DNA of 40,839 bases, taken from positions 1-40,839 of the forward strand of contig JAHDGD010000018.1 of assembly GCA_020627825.1 (NCBI GenBank), written 5' to 3'. Of this stretch, positions 15,097-23,686 are shown one piece after another. The DNA comes from Saprospiraceae bacterium. GTDB taxonomy: Bacteria; Bacteroidota; Bacteroidia; Chitinophagales; Saprospiraceae. The notes under the pieces are model-generated. The model worked only from the letters and a program-made list of their open reading frames with translations. It did no database searches and was not told the DNA's origin. The position numbers and the translations under genes are program-made. How positions within the stretch are numbered: position 1 is the stretch's first letter; every line of letters starts with the position of its first letter.

Positions 15097-17522
15097 TGAG
15101 CTATTTAATTAAAATATTATCATTCTTTATATTCTCTTTTTATTTCACTCAATCAATATACAGTCAGGAGAATGTTAAAGTCGTTGGAAAAGTGATATCA
15201 ACAAACACTGAACCTATTCAAGACGTATTCGTGAATATTGATTCTCAGCTCTTTGTTACAGATGTAAATGGATTAACTGTTTGTGAATTAATGAAGAATT
15301 CAGAATATGTATTTGTTATCTCAAGTTTACAATATGAAACTATAATTGACACTTTTTTCATTCAAGGTGATACCACCCTTACATTTATTTTACATCCTCT
15401 TACAGTAAAATTACCAGAAATTTCAATTGAATCCGATAATAATTCGAGTGATTTGCGTAGGCTGCGTTCAATAGAAGGTGGTGGTTTATATGAGGGAAAA
15501 AAATCTGATGTAATACGTGTTCGCGAATTAAAAAGCAATAAAGCAACAAATAATGCGAGACAAATTTTTGCTAAAATTCCAAACATTAACATTTGGGAAA
15601 GTGATAACGCAGGTTTACAATTGGATATAGGGGGTAGGGGACTTAGTCCAAAACGTACAAGTAATTTTAACACAAGACAAAATGGATATGATATGAGTGC
15701 GGATGCACTTGGCTATCCTGAGAGTTATTATACACCACCTATATATGCTGTTAAAAATATAGAATTAGTAAGAGGTGCTGCGGCTTTACAATATGGAACC
15801 CAGTTTGGTGGAATGATTAATTTTAATTTAAAAGAAGGTAATCCTGATAAAAAGATCGAAATAGAATCTTTTCAAAGCTATGGGAATAATAATTTTTTCA
15901 ACTCTTATAATGCGTTGAATGGTCAAATAGGTAAATTTAACTATTATACTTATGGGTATTATAAAAGAGGAGATGGATGGAGAAATAATTCAAAATTTGA
16001 ACAGATAGGGGCATATTTTTCTGGAAAATATAAATGGAATAATAAATCGGAGATTGGTGTTGATTTTACACATATGAATTATTTGAGTCAACAAGCAGGA
16101 GGTTTAACTGATGAAGCTTTTACTCAGGATCCTAAACAATCGAATAGGGAACGTAATTGGTTTAAAGTAAACTGGAATCTCGCTTCAATTCATTATAAGC
16201 ATCATTTTTCAAAACAAGCAACGTTTTATAGTAAATTCTTTGGGTTATATGCGCAAAGAGCTTCTTTAGGTTTACTTGAAACACCGGATTTACCAGATCC
16301 AATGTCATTTAGAGATTTGCTAGATGGGAACTTTAAGAATTATGGAAATGAATCCAAGTTCATTTATACTTATAACGGAAAAGCATCTATTCCAAATGCA
16401 GTTTTAATAGGAACTAGAATTTATAGAGGAAATACAAATTTTAAACAAAATTTTGGAACAGATGGCTTCGAAGCTGATTTCACTCCTGTTGATACGGCAT
16501 TCTTTAATAGAAAAACATCGGATTTTCAATTTCCAAATACGAATCTTGCATTATTTGTTGAGAATATAGTTAGAGTATCAGATAAGCTAAGTTTCGTGCC
16601 AGGAATTCGAATGGAGTATATTAATACTCAGTCAGCAGGCTTTTATACTAATACCATTAAAATTAATGCATTTGATGATTTTATAGTCGAAACAATTGAA
16701 GAATCATCAGAAGCGAATCGATTTATATTTCTTTATGGATTGGGGATATCTAATAAGATCAATAAAAAGTATGAATTATATGGTAATGTGACATCTAATT
16801 ACAGAGCTATAAACTTTACAGATATACAAGTGCAAACTAATATTCAAGTTGTAGATCCTGATATTACTGATGAAAGTGGTTATAGTTTTGATATGGGGTT
16901 GAGAAAAAGAACAAATTCAATTTTCTTTTTCGAAACAGGCCTGTATTATATTATTTATAATAATAGGATAGGAGAAATTATTGATGATGGTTTACGAGTA
17001 AGAACTAATATTGGTTCAGCCAGAATAATAGGTTTGGAATTATTATTCGAAATAGATTTGTTTGATGCTTTTAAATATAAAATAAAACGTAGTAATTTAT
17101 CTTTTTTTGTAAATGGATCAATTAATTATGGATTTTATACAAAAATTAGTGAACGTGCATTAGTTGGTGTTCAATCTGGAAATTTAATTGAAGACCTGCC
17201 TATCTATAATTTAAAAAATGGCTTACAATATTCCTATAGGTCATTTCAAGTGAACACTCAATTTTCGCTTGTCGGTAAACAGTTTTCAGATGCTGCAAAT
17301 ACCAGGATCGCATTTAAAGGCACGTTTGGTGAAATTCCTGCTTATCATGTTGCAGATGTAACGGCTACTTATCAAATAAATAAAAATTGGAATGCTACTT
17401 TTAGTGTGAATAATGTATTTAACACTTTTTATTTCACTCGAAGGGCAGTTTCTTATCCTGGGCCTGGTATTATACCTGCTCTAGGAAGAACATGGAATAT
17501 TTCAATAGGCTTTACATTATAA
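15096..17522 (+). CDS. TonB-dependent outer-membrane receptor (FecA-like)
   Basis: Outer-membrane gated transporter of 808 residues, powered by TonB-ExbBD. Signal peptide (residues 1-24, ending IYSQ), carboxypeptidase-regulatory-like domain (about 27-108, VVGKVISTNTEPIQDVFV), plug domain (about 135-250, with NARQIFAKIPNINIWE and NIELVRGAAALQYGTQFGG), then a beta-barrel with alternating aromatic strands ending in FTL. The plug resembles Fe(III)-dicitrate-type receptors. It is the last gene of the tightly packed block from 11331 and starts inside the stop of the carboxylase-like gene. The imported substrate is not shown by sequence; iron complexed to a small ligand is the leading guess because of the imelysin neighbour. 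Confidence 0.92.
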   Translation: MSYLIKILSFFIFSFYFTQSIYSQENVKVVGKVISTNTEPIQDVFVNIDSQLFVTDVNGLTVCELMKNSEYVFVISSLQYETIIDTFFIQGDTTLTFILHPLTVKLPEISIESDNNSSDLRRLRSIEGGGLYEGKKSDVIRVRELKSNKATNNARQIFAKIPNINIWESDNAGLQLDIGGRGLSPKRTSNFNTRQNGYDMSADALGYPESYYTPPIYAVKNIELVRGAAALQYGTQFGGMINFNLKEGNPDKKIEIESFQSYGNNNFFNSYNALNGQIGKFNYYTYGYYKRGDGWRNNSKFEQIGAYFSGKYKWNNKSEIGVDFTHMNYLSQQAGGLTDEAFTQDPKQSNRERNWFKVNWNLASIHYKHHFSKQATFYSKFFGLYAQRASLGLLETPDLPDPMSFRDLLDGNFKNYGNESKFIYTYNGKASIPNAVLIGTRIYRGNTNFKQNFGTDGFEADFTPVDTAFFNRKTSDFQFPNTNLALFVENIVRVSDKLSFVPGIRMEYINTQSAGFYTNTIKINAFDDFIVETIEESSEANRFIFLYGLGISNKINKKYELYGNVTSNYRAINFTDIQVQTNIQVVDPDITDESGYSFDMGLRKRTNSIFFFETGLYYIIYNNRIGEIIDDGLRVRTNIGSARIIGLELLFEIDLFDAFKYKIKRSNLSFFVNGSINYGFYTKISERALVGVQSGNLIEDLPIYNLKNGLQYSYRSFQVNTQFSLVGKQFSDAANTRIAFKGTFGEIPAYHVADVTATYQINKNWNATFSVNNVFNTFYFTRRAVSYPGPGIIPALGRTWNISIGFTL

Positions 17523-17559
17523 GGAGAAACAATTTTCATATGATTTCATTTCATTGTAT

Positions 17560-17961
17560 ATGAGAACAAGAGATGATATTTTAAAAGAGATCAGGATATC
17601 CTTATCAATTCCAGAAGATACTACTGAGAAAAGTGACATTATAAATTTTCAGAACAAGGTACTAAGACCAATCTTAAAACAGCAAAATGAATGTTTTGTC
17701 TTACTTTTTTGTCATTATATTGAAGAAAAAAGAATTAAGTGGACAACTTCACAACCTTCAGTGAGAATTCAAATCATTGGAAAATCATTAAGAAATGATG
17801 TTCAACTTAAATCGTTGCTGATAGGAAGTGTAATTGGCTTTTTTAGCAGTAATGAATTAAAACTATATCAAGCTCATAAAAGAGAGATTCATAAAAGAAT
17901 TATACATATGATAGAATCAAGATTAATTGACCAATTGATCAACTTAGCCGAAAATCAATAG
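17560..17961 (+). CDS. Small conserved-looking protein of unknown function
   Basis: I do not recognise this with confidence. The 133-residue protein is soluble and mainly helical, with FQNKVLRPILKQQNE, LLFCHYIEEKR and IGSVIGFFSSNELKLYQAHKREIHKRI as its most conserved-looking parts. Similar small proteins in Bacteroidota are, as far as I recall, sometimes labelled glyoxalase without any glyoxalase motif; none is visible here. The ATG at 17560 is chosen over the in-frame TTG two codons earlier. It lies 37 nt after the TonB receptor stop and may be part of that transcript; an AAGGAG sequence sits right at the receptor stop, before a seven-codon leader frame at 17540-17563. Confidence 0.7.
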   Translation: MRTRDDILKEIRISLSIPEDTTEKSDIINFQNKVLRPILKQQNECFVLLFCHYIEEKRIKWTTSQPSVRIQIIGKSLRNDVQLKSLLIGSVIGFFSSNELKLYQAHKREIHKRIIHMIESRLIDQLINLAENQ

Positions 17962-17979
17962 TAATTCAATCATTTTTTT

Positions 17980-17987
17980 TACTTTCG
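17980..17987 (+). promoter_or_regulatory. Likely -7 element TACTTTCG
   Basis: One mismatch to TAnnTTTG, 17 bases before the ATG at 18005 in a 43-nt gap after the 17560-17961 gene. It suggests the CBM9-like gene has its own promoter. Confidence 0.4.
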
Positions 17988-18004
17988 TCGCAAAATAAAT
18001 CACA

Positions 18005-18724
18005 ATGCGTATTTTAATTTCAATTCTTAGTTTTCTTATTTTCTTTTCTTGTAAAACCTCAATTGAATCTACTTATTCAGGAATTCCAAGGATTCAAGAT
18101 AAAATACTTATCGATGGTCATGGGAATGAATCATCTTGGTCAAGTTTAGATTGGATGCCGCTTGATCAAGTGTGGGTAGGAGAGATACCAACAGAACAAG
18201 ATTTTAAAGGTAAATATAAATTGACTTGGGACGAAAATTATATTTATGTATTAGCTGAAATTCAAGATGATGTTTTACTTGATATACATGAAGACGGATT
18301 AGTTAATTATTGGGATGATGATTGCTTGGAAATATTTATCGATGAAAATAATTCTGACGGCAATCACCAATTTAATAATAGTGCTTATGCATATCATATT
18401 GCTCTTAATCTTCGAGTTACAGATATAGGAGTCGATTCATTACCTATGTATGTAGATCATCACGTTAAAACAGCTAAAGTTACTCAAGGAAATAGCACAA
18501 CATGGGAAGTAGGAGTGAAGGCCTGGAATGAAATTCCTGGTGTTAGGGGGGAAGCTAGGAAATATAAAGCAGGAGAAGATATTGGATTTATGGTGGCATA
18601 TTGTGACAATGATTCAAGTCCTGAAAGAGAGCATTTTATAGGATCAAATGTCATAGAAGGAGAAGATAAAAATAGAGGCTGGATTGATGCAGGTGTTTTC
18701 AATAATTGGACATTAGAAGAATAA
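18005..18724 (+). CDS. CBM9-like sugar-binding-domain lipoprotein
   Basis: A 239-residue lipoprotein (lipobox Cys16, FFSC) that consists almost entirely of one CBM9-like beta-sandwich domain. Segments supporting this are IDGHGNESSW near residue 37, YKLTWDENYIYVLAEIQDD, and the calcium/sugar-binding-type NYWDDDCLEIFIDENNSDGN. Family members occur both in xylan-binding enzymes and as stand-alone lipoproteins of unclear ligand. No catalytic domain is attached. The stop at 18724 directly abuts the stop of the convergent T9SS gene at 18725. Confidence 0.85.
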   Translation: MRILISILSFLIFFSCKTSIESTYSGIPRIQDKILIDGHGNESSWSSLDWMPLDQVWVGEIPTEQDFKGKYKLTWDENYIYVLAEIQDDVLLDIHEDGLVNYWDDDCLEIFIDENNSDGNHQFNNSAYAYHIALNLRVTDIGVDSLPMYVDHHVKTAKVTQGNSTTWEVGVKAWNEIPGVRGEARKYKAGEDIGFMVAYCDNDSSPEREHFIGSNVIEGEDKNRGWIDAGVFNNWTLEE

Positions 18725-19966
18725 TTATAGAATTGTTATTGTTCCGTATTGAACATGCAGGAAATCATTGGAATCAATGAATCGAATGATGAAAGAATAG
18801 GTTCCTTTACTATAAGTAGAACCATCTATTCGACCATCCCATTCGAATTCGGAATCCCCATTATTCAAATGTTCAAATGCTAGATTTCCCCATCTGTCAT
18901 AAACGCCAAAATATTCAATTTCCTTTACCTTTACATTAGGGAATACTTTAAATTTATCATTTACTCCGTCATTATTAGGTGTGAAAACATTCGGGATGTA
19001 AACTTTAGGAGGTATAATATCAAGAATATACTCTATATCTCTGTTTATATTATAATTGCCGCATAAGTCAGGAACGGCACCTCTTAATTCAAGTGTATAA
19101 GTCCCAGCCTGTATAATTGGCTTGTTAAAACGAAATTCAACTTCATTAGTAAATCCCAAACTTTCATCTTGACAAATAAATGTAAGACCTACATCTATAA
19201 TATTTCCTTTCTCATTTCGAATCTTAATCTGGTCAATTAAAGTTTCAGAGCAATCAATTCGTTCGGTAAATGTTACACGTATTCCATCCCAATAACAATC
19301 TAATTCACCTAATAATTTAGTTTCAATAATATCTACGCTTGTCGTATCAACAATAATTGCATTTCCATGAGTAAAGTCTAAAGTATACCCAAATTGGGAT
19401 TCAGACCAATTGTCTAGGAGTAGAACATAAGTATCCCCTTTTTGGACGGGTACTAAAGCATTTAATGGACATAATCCTCCGAACTCATTAGGTGGATCGT
19501 TCCCACAACCAAAGTTCTGAAAAGAGTAGGGGACTGATCCATCAGCTCCAGTGACACCATGGCAATTTTTTTCTCCTTGTATTCCACCTGAGGAATTACA
19601 GCTAGCTATATATGTAATGTCTTTATGAATATCCTCACAATTGGAATTTGTTATATTGTATAAACACCAATCGTAATCGTCATCCAAATCTTGTGGTGTG
19701 ATCGTAAAACCGAGTTCATCACCTTCAAGAATAGTAAAAATGTACCATGCCGAATTCCGCTCATCTACTATACAACTTATATCGCTATCAACTTCAGGGT
19801 CAATTAAACCAGCACCTGAAGGAGAATTTTCTTCTACATAGATAGTTTGACATACAGGTATAGCTCCTATACAATCTCCTATAGAATTTTGCCCGCTTAC
19901 CATCCCATGAAAACCTAAGAATAGGATCAAACACAGTATTATAATCAAACATATTTTGCAATGCAT
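18725..19966 (-). CDS. Secreted protein with T9SS type B (gliding-motility) C-terminal domain
   Basis: A 413-residue exported protein. Signal peptide at about 1-25, an N-terminal beta-rich region (26-200) with conserved Cys residues, DYDWCLYNIT and IASCNSSGGIQGE, a second beta domain (about 205-320), and the CHU_C / T9SS type B sorting domain at about 325-413 (YIPNVFTPNNDGVND, VYDRWGNLAFE, SKGTYSFIIRF). Proteins with this tail cross the outer membrane through the type IX system. The N-terminal region is clearly paralogous to that of the upstream gene at 20088-21992, so the two arose by tandem duplication. The function of the passenger part is unknown; adhesion is a common role for such proteins. 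Confidence 0.9.
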   Translation of the reverse strand: MHCKICLIIILCLILFLGFHGMVSGQNSIGDCIGAIPVCQTIYVEENSPSGAGLIDPEVDSDISCIVDERNSAWYIFTILEGDELGFTITPQDLDDDYDWCLYNITNSNCEDIHKDITYIASCNSSGGIQGEKNCHGVTGADGSVPYSFQNFGCGNDPPNEFGGLCPLNALVPVQKGDTYVLLLDNWSESQFGYTLDFTHGNAIIVDTTSVDIIETKLLGELDCYWDGIRVTFTERIDCSETLIDQIKIRNEKGNIIDVGLTFICQDESLGFTNEVEFRFNKPIIQAGTYTLELRGAVPDLCGNYNINRDIEYILDIIPPKVYIPNVFTPNNDGVNDKFKVFPNVKVKEIEYFGVYDRWGNLAFEHLNNGDSEFEWDGRIDGSTYSKGTYSFIIRFIDSNDFLHVQYGTITIL

Positions 19967-20061
19967 GATTAAAAATATTTAAAATTAGGATGATAATAAA
20001 AAAGGATAAGAATTAAATGATTATACATACAACACAAGACATAGTTCTAGACATTTATTTT

Positions 20062-20082
20062 TTTTGGGCTTTAAGCCCAAAA
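20062..20082. repeat. Palindromic repeat, core GGGCTTTAAGCCC
   Basis: Core at 20066-20078 with TTTT before and AAAA after, giving a 10-bp stem around a single central base. It lies 5 nt beyond the stop of the minus-strand gene at 20088-21992. The flanks are T before and A after on both strands, the reverse of a normal rho-independent terminator. Same family as 30171-30193 and 39327-39347. Confidence 0.75.
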
Positions 20083-20087
20083 CCAAA

Positions 20088-21992
20088 TTATCTAAAAATT
20101 GTTACGCTTCCCGCAAGGGTCTCTATTAATCCGTCTGTATATCTTATGGTAGCAACCCATGCGTAAACTCCTGGTGCTGCTTTTTTATTTTTGAAAGTAC
20201 CATCCCATCCAGCTTGAATATTTCCCGCTTCTATATTTAATCCTTGATATACTCGTTCTCCCCATCTATCATAAATCTCTAAAACTTCAACCTCTTCTAA
20301 AAACCGATTTCCGAAAACCATAAATCGATCATTTAGCCCATCTTCATTAGGACTAAAAACATTTGGTACATATACATCATATATGCTTTTTACTCTTACA
20401 AGTATAATCAGAGAAATAGCACAACCTTCCTCATCTATACCTGTCACAGTATATTCTGTTGTTGAAGTGGGGGAGACTTCAAATGATTCACATGAAAAGC
20501 ATACTATTTCATTCCCATTAGACCAGTATAAACTATCATATAGCCCATTTACAATGACCTCTAAAAGAACAGAATCTCCTCCCAAAATATCATATTCCTG
20601 TTGACCAGTTATGTCTAAAGTTGATGAAATTTCGTTTATTTCAAATGAAATGGTTGTATCACATTCAGAGGAAAAAAAGATTTGCATATCATAAGAGCCA
20701 GGTTCTAGACCTTCTAATTCTGAAATACTTGAATAAGAAACTCCATTTAATTCGAATGGAACATTATCCGCTAGATCATCAATAATAATGTCGCCAAGTT
20801 CGGTACAAGTTGCATCAATAATAGTGATGTTAAATTCAGGAGTGAAATCGATGACTTCAAATTGTACCAATCTAGATCCACAATCACCTGATAAAAAAGC
20901 TTCATAGATACCCTCTTGAGCTTCTATAGAAATAGTCATTTCATTAGTGGACCATAAAACACTAGTATAAAAAGACTGTAAATCAACTGATAGCGTAGTT
21001 GTTTCTGCATTGCATAATGGAACAGGGGCCATTACAAGGGTATCTAACTCAGCTGGAACATTTTCCATAAATTGATAAGAGAAAATAGGATTCATACATA
21101 GGTCAAAAGGATCCTCATTCGCAGAAACTGCAAGTGTTTGACCTTGATTAACAGGTGTATCAAGTAAGATGTCAAAGGTAGAGCTTAATTGTCCATCATC
21201 ACAGTTTATGGATTCAATATCTCCTGTAACGGCTTCATTGTTTTCAGAAATAGTGATATTTAAATCGTTGAAATTAAACGAATTACATACGATGTCTTCG
21301 TCGAAAGTCACAGTAAAACCAATAATGGTACATCCATCATAGATCATTTCAATATCTTCTATTTCAGGTCGTTCTTCATCATATATTCCTACATCATCTC
21401 CATACGTAAAATCTATTGTAAAACCTTCCGCTACACCATTAGTAAATTCCAATATTAGTAAGGCATATAGTTCACCTTCTACCACATCTATAAAATCATT
21501 AAACGGGCTAAATCCTTCAGAATCTAGTTCAGGTGGAAAGGTGCCACAATTTAGATTTTGAAAAAAGAATTCTGTAGATCCATCAGGTCCGGTTAATCCG
21601 TAACAATTGAAATCACCGTTAATTCCACCAGCAGCATTACATGAAGCAATTAAATTGAAATCTTCGGCAATATCTGAACAAGTGTTGTTTGTTATGTTAA
21701 ATAAAGCCCAGTCATAATCAAAATCATCTTCTTGGGGTATAATCGTAAATCCAAGTTCTCCAGATTGCTTAATTCGAAATTTATACCATATTGAATTTAA
21801 TTCATTTTCTATGCAACAGTCAGGATGTAGTTCATTATTGAAACTTCCTGAACCTTCAGGCGATATTATTTCAACATAAATGGAGTCACATATTGGTAAA
21901 GCGCCAAGACAATCACCATATGTTGGGAGTTGTGCCACTAATGTAAGACAGCCAAAAAAATAGAAAAAAACCGAAGCATATAAATTTTTCAT
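20088..21992 (-). CDS. Secreted protein with T9SS type B C-terminal domain, paralogue of the downstream gene
   Basis: A 634-residue exported protein. The start is placed at the ATG at 21990-21992, which begins the signal peptide MKNLYASVFFYFFGCLTLVAQ; a longer open frame from 22022 overlaps the promoter. The N-terminal 200 residues match the neighbour at 18725-19966 (YGDCLGALPICDSIYVE, DYDWALFNITN, LIASCNAAGGINGD, CYGLTGPDGS). A longer middle region follows that the paralogue lacks (about 300-540, Ig-like, with LWSTNEMTISIEA and YWSNGNEIVC). The tail is a type B sorting domain (VYVPNVFSPNEDGLND, IYDRWGERVYQ). Likely cell-surface or secreted through T9SS. A palindromic repeat lies just after its stop. 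Confidence 0.9.
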   Translation of the reverse strand: MKNLYASVFFYFFGCLTLVAQLPTYGDCLGALPICDSIYVEIISPEGSGSFNNELHPDCCIENELNSIWYKFRIKQSGELGFTIIPQEDDFDYDWALFNITNNTCSDIAEDFNLIASCNAAGGINGDFNCYGLTGPDGSTEFFFQNLNCGTFPPELDSEGFSPFNDFIDVVEGELYALLILEFTNGVAEGFTIDFTYGDDVGIYDEERPEIEDIEMIYDGCTIIGFTVTFDEDIVCNSFNFNDLNITISENNEAVTGDIESINCDDGQLSSTFDILLDTPVNQGQTLAVSANEDPFDLCMNPIFSYQFMENVPAELDTLVMAPVPLCNAETTTLSVDLQSFYTSVLWSTNEMTISIEAQEGIYEAFLSGDCGSRLVQFEVIDFTPEFNITIIDATCTELGDIIIDDLADNVPFELNGVSYSSISELEGLEPGSYDMQIFFSSECDTTISFEINEISSTLDITGQQEYDILGGDSVLLEVIVNGLYDSLYWSNGNEIVCFSCESFEVSPTSTTEYTVTGIDEEGCAISLIILVRVKSIYDVYVPNVFSPNEDGLNDRFMVFGNRFLEEVEVLEIYDRWGERVYQGLNIEAGNIQAGWDGTFKNKKAAPGVYAWVATIRYTDGLIETLAGSVTIFR

Positions 21993-22011
21993 AGGATAAT
22001 TCCTTGAATTT

Positions 22012-22042
22012 CTAAAGTACAAAAAACTATACGCAGTTTCAA
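22012..22042 (-). promoter_or_regulatory. Promoter: TTG - 20 nt - TACTTTAG
   Basis: On the minus strand TTG (22040-22042) is followed after 20 nt by TACTTTAG (22012-22019), one mismatch from TAnnTTTG, 19 nt before the start of the 20088-21992 gene. Spacing fits the 17-23 nt expected for Bacteroidota promoters. Confidence 0.5.
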
Positions 22043-22236
22043 GTTTTAATTGTACATATTAATTAATTGCTAACAATATTAAGATACAAAAGGACTAAAC
22101 AATGCTGCAATTTGGGTATGCACTTTTTGCCTATAATTAATATTATGTTAAATAGCGTCTTTTAAATTCTTCCCTATTTTCAACATGGCATATTATTAAT
22201 GTTAATCGTATAAAAGTGAAATCCAAAAAAATATAA
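22043..22236. other. Divergent intergenic region without recognised gene
   Basis: About 285 nt separate the divergent T9SS gene and ndk. Besides the promoter elements listed at each end I see no coding frame longer than about 13 codons, no strong hairpin and no repeat of the palindrome family. The stretch is very AT-rich. Confidence 0.6.
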
Positions 22237-22244
22237 TACTTTTG
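22237..22244 (+). promoter_or_regulatory. -7 element TACTTTTG before ndk
   Basis: Exact TAnnTTTG match, 33 nt before the ndk ATG at 22278. No TTG box is evident at the expected upstream spacing. Confidence 0.55.
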
Positions 22245-22277
22245 TGGCCTTATTCAAATTAAATTAAAACATAGATA

Positions 22278-22700
22278 ATGGCTGGGAACAGAACTTTTAC
22301 AATGATAAAGCCTGATGCAACTAAAAATGGGCACATTGGCGCGATATTAAACCACATAAATAAAGCTGGATTTAAAATTGTAGCAATGAAATATACAAGA
22401 TTATCTTCTGAAAAAGCTGGAGAATTTTATGCAGTACATAAAGAAAGACCATTTTATGGTGAGCTTGTTGAATTTATGTCTTCTGGACCAATTGTAGCGG
22501 CTATTTTAGAAAAAGATAATGCTGTTGAAGATTTCAGAAAAACTATAGGTGCAACGAATCCTGCCGAAGCTGAAGCTGGTACAATTAGAGCTTTGTATGC
22601 AACTAGCATAGGAGAAAATGCAGTACATGGATCTGATTCTGATGAAAATGCGAAAATAGAAAGTGACTTCCATTTTGCTGGAACTGAAATTTTTGGATAG
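22278..22700 (+). CDS. ndk: Nucleoside diphosphate kinase
   Basis: Transfers the gamma-phosphate of ATP to other nucleoside diphosphates through a phospho-histidine intermediate. The 140-residue length is normal. Visible motifs are [17 protein letters not shown] at the N-terminus, [34 protein letters not shown] and the active-site NAVHGSDS with His117. Monocistronic: it has its own promoter and ends at a hairpin terminator 36 nt downstream. No anomaly. Confidence 0.97.
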   Translation: MAGNRTFTMIKPDATKNGHIGAILNHINKAGFKIVAMKYTRLSSEKAGEFYAVHKERPFYGELVEFMSSGPIVAAILEKDNAVEDFRKTIGATNPAEAEAGTIRALYATSIGENAVHGSDSDENAKIESDFHFAGTEIFG

Positions 22701-22710
22701 AATAGCAATT

Positions 22711-22733
22711 TTGGAAGGCTTTCGCCCAAAAAT
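22711..22733. repeat. Degenerate member of the palindromic repeat family, GAAA-loop type
   Basis: On the minus strand this reads TTTTGGGCGAAAGCC followed by TTCCAAAA. It shares the 15-base TTTTGGGCGAAAGCC with 5034-5048 inside the M20 gene. It lies 10 nt after the ndk stop and just before the ndk terminator. Confidence 0.4.
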
Positions 22734-22735
22734 AT

Positions 22736-22768
22736 AAGTGTACAGAGGATTCTTTGTACACTTTTTTT
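22736..22768 (+). terminator. Rho-independent terminator of ndk
   Basis: AAGTGTACA (22736-22744) pairs with TGTACACTT (22755-22763), with partial inner pairing, and a run of T follows to 22768. Confidence 0.88.
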
Positions 22769-22945
22769 GTACTTCAATCCCTTACTCAGGTTATTACACG
22801 TATAATTGCCTCAAAATCAACGTTTCGCTGGCGTTTTCAAATTAACCTAAGCGATGCTGTGATAAATCTTCCTATACATATGATTTTATAGTATTTTCAG
22901 CCCTCTTGACAAAGTTCTAGTGCATAATTCGTATAAAATCTTTGG
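22769..22945. other. Intergenic stretch between convergent ndk and the SanA-like gene
   Basis: 177 nt with no coding frame I would support. It contains AGGTTA and TAACCT about 50 nt apart flanking a small AACG/CGTT hairpin; these may fold as part of the 3' end of the SanA-like transcript, but there is no U-tract and no clear terminator. Confidence 0.4.
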
Positions 22946-23587
22946 TCAGCTAATTATTTCGGATTTACCTAAAAATCTTGGTTTAGTACCAAGTAAATGT
23001 ACATCAAGAACAGCTTTTACACGAGCTAATTTTTCCCTTACAAATGTTTTTGGCGCGAATCCAAATGAAACAGTTTTTGTATTAAAAGCTGTAGCTTCAA
23101 TTCCATTACTTCTAGCAATAAACAAAGCTCTTTCGTTATGGAAACGTTGTGATATAATCAGTAATTTTGATTGATTAAAGATTTTTTTTGCGCGTATTAC
23201 AGAATCAAATGTTCTAAATCCTGCATAATCTAAGTGAATATCTTCCTTAGGAATGCCTGCTTGAAGTAGATCTTTATAAATCATTATGGGTTCATTATAT
23301 GATATAGAGCTGTTATCTCCTGAAACTAATATTTCACGAATCTTACATGATTCGTAAAGATCTATAGCTGCTTCTACCCTATATTTATAAAAGTAGTTCA
23401 ATCTACCTGAAGATGTGTACTTGCTGGTTCCAAGTAGTAAACCAACATTAACTTCTTCCACATCATCTATTTTGTCTGAACTATAACTTGTATATTTAGC
23501 AACATAGAAGTCACTTAGTACTAGCGATGCTAGAATAATACATCCTAGTAAAGAGGTGAATTTTAGTATTGTCTTCATAGTTTCCAT
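22946..23587 (-). CDS. SanA/YdcF-like DUF218 membrane-anchored protein
   Basis: A 213-residue protein with one N-terminal membrane helix (about 8-26) and a DUF218 domain like E. coli SanA, which affects the envelope barrier to vancomycin. Family segments are VGLLLGTSKYTSSGRLNYFY, REILVSGDNSS, YAGFRTFDSVIRAKKIF and LLIISQRFHNERALFIAR. The tight pattern of GTSK, SGD, RTxDS and SQRFH is what distinguishes SanA proteins from other DUF218 members. Start is ATG at 23587 or three codons in. It is divergent from xseA and convergent with ndk. Its biochemical activity is not established for the family. Confidence 0.87.
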   Translation of the reverse strand: METMKTILKFTSLLGCIILASLVLSDFYVAKYTSYSSDKIDDVEEVNVGLLLGTSKYTSSGRLNYFYKYRVEAAIDLYESCKIREILVSGDNSSISYNEPIMIYKDLLQAGIPKEDIHLDYAGFRTFDSVIRAKKIFNQSKLLIISQRFHNERALFIARSNGIEATAFNTKTVSFGFAPKTFVREKLARVKAVLDVHLLGTKPRFLGKSEIIS

Positions 23588-23686
23588 TTTATACTAAACG
23601 AACGTAATATCTATAAATTTTGTGTTTAATTCACTGAAATAAAGATAATTTATAAGCATTTTTGTCGCCTATTGATTGATCAAGAT

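Noticed and set aside
15362-15673. 103-codon open frame on the minus strand in the TonB receptor
   Set aside because: Covers the plug region of a convincing receptor; no independent evidence.
20062-20082. Palindromic repeat as an ordinary rho-independent terminator
   Set aside because: T precedes and A follows the stem on both strands, so there is no U-tract after the hairpin.
22454-22777. 107-codon open frame on the minus strand across ndk
   Set aside because: Antisense to ndk and runs through the ndk terminator; composition follows the opposite strand.
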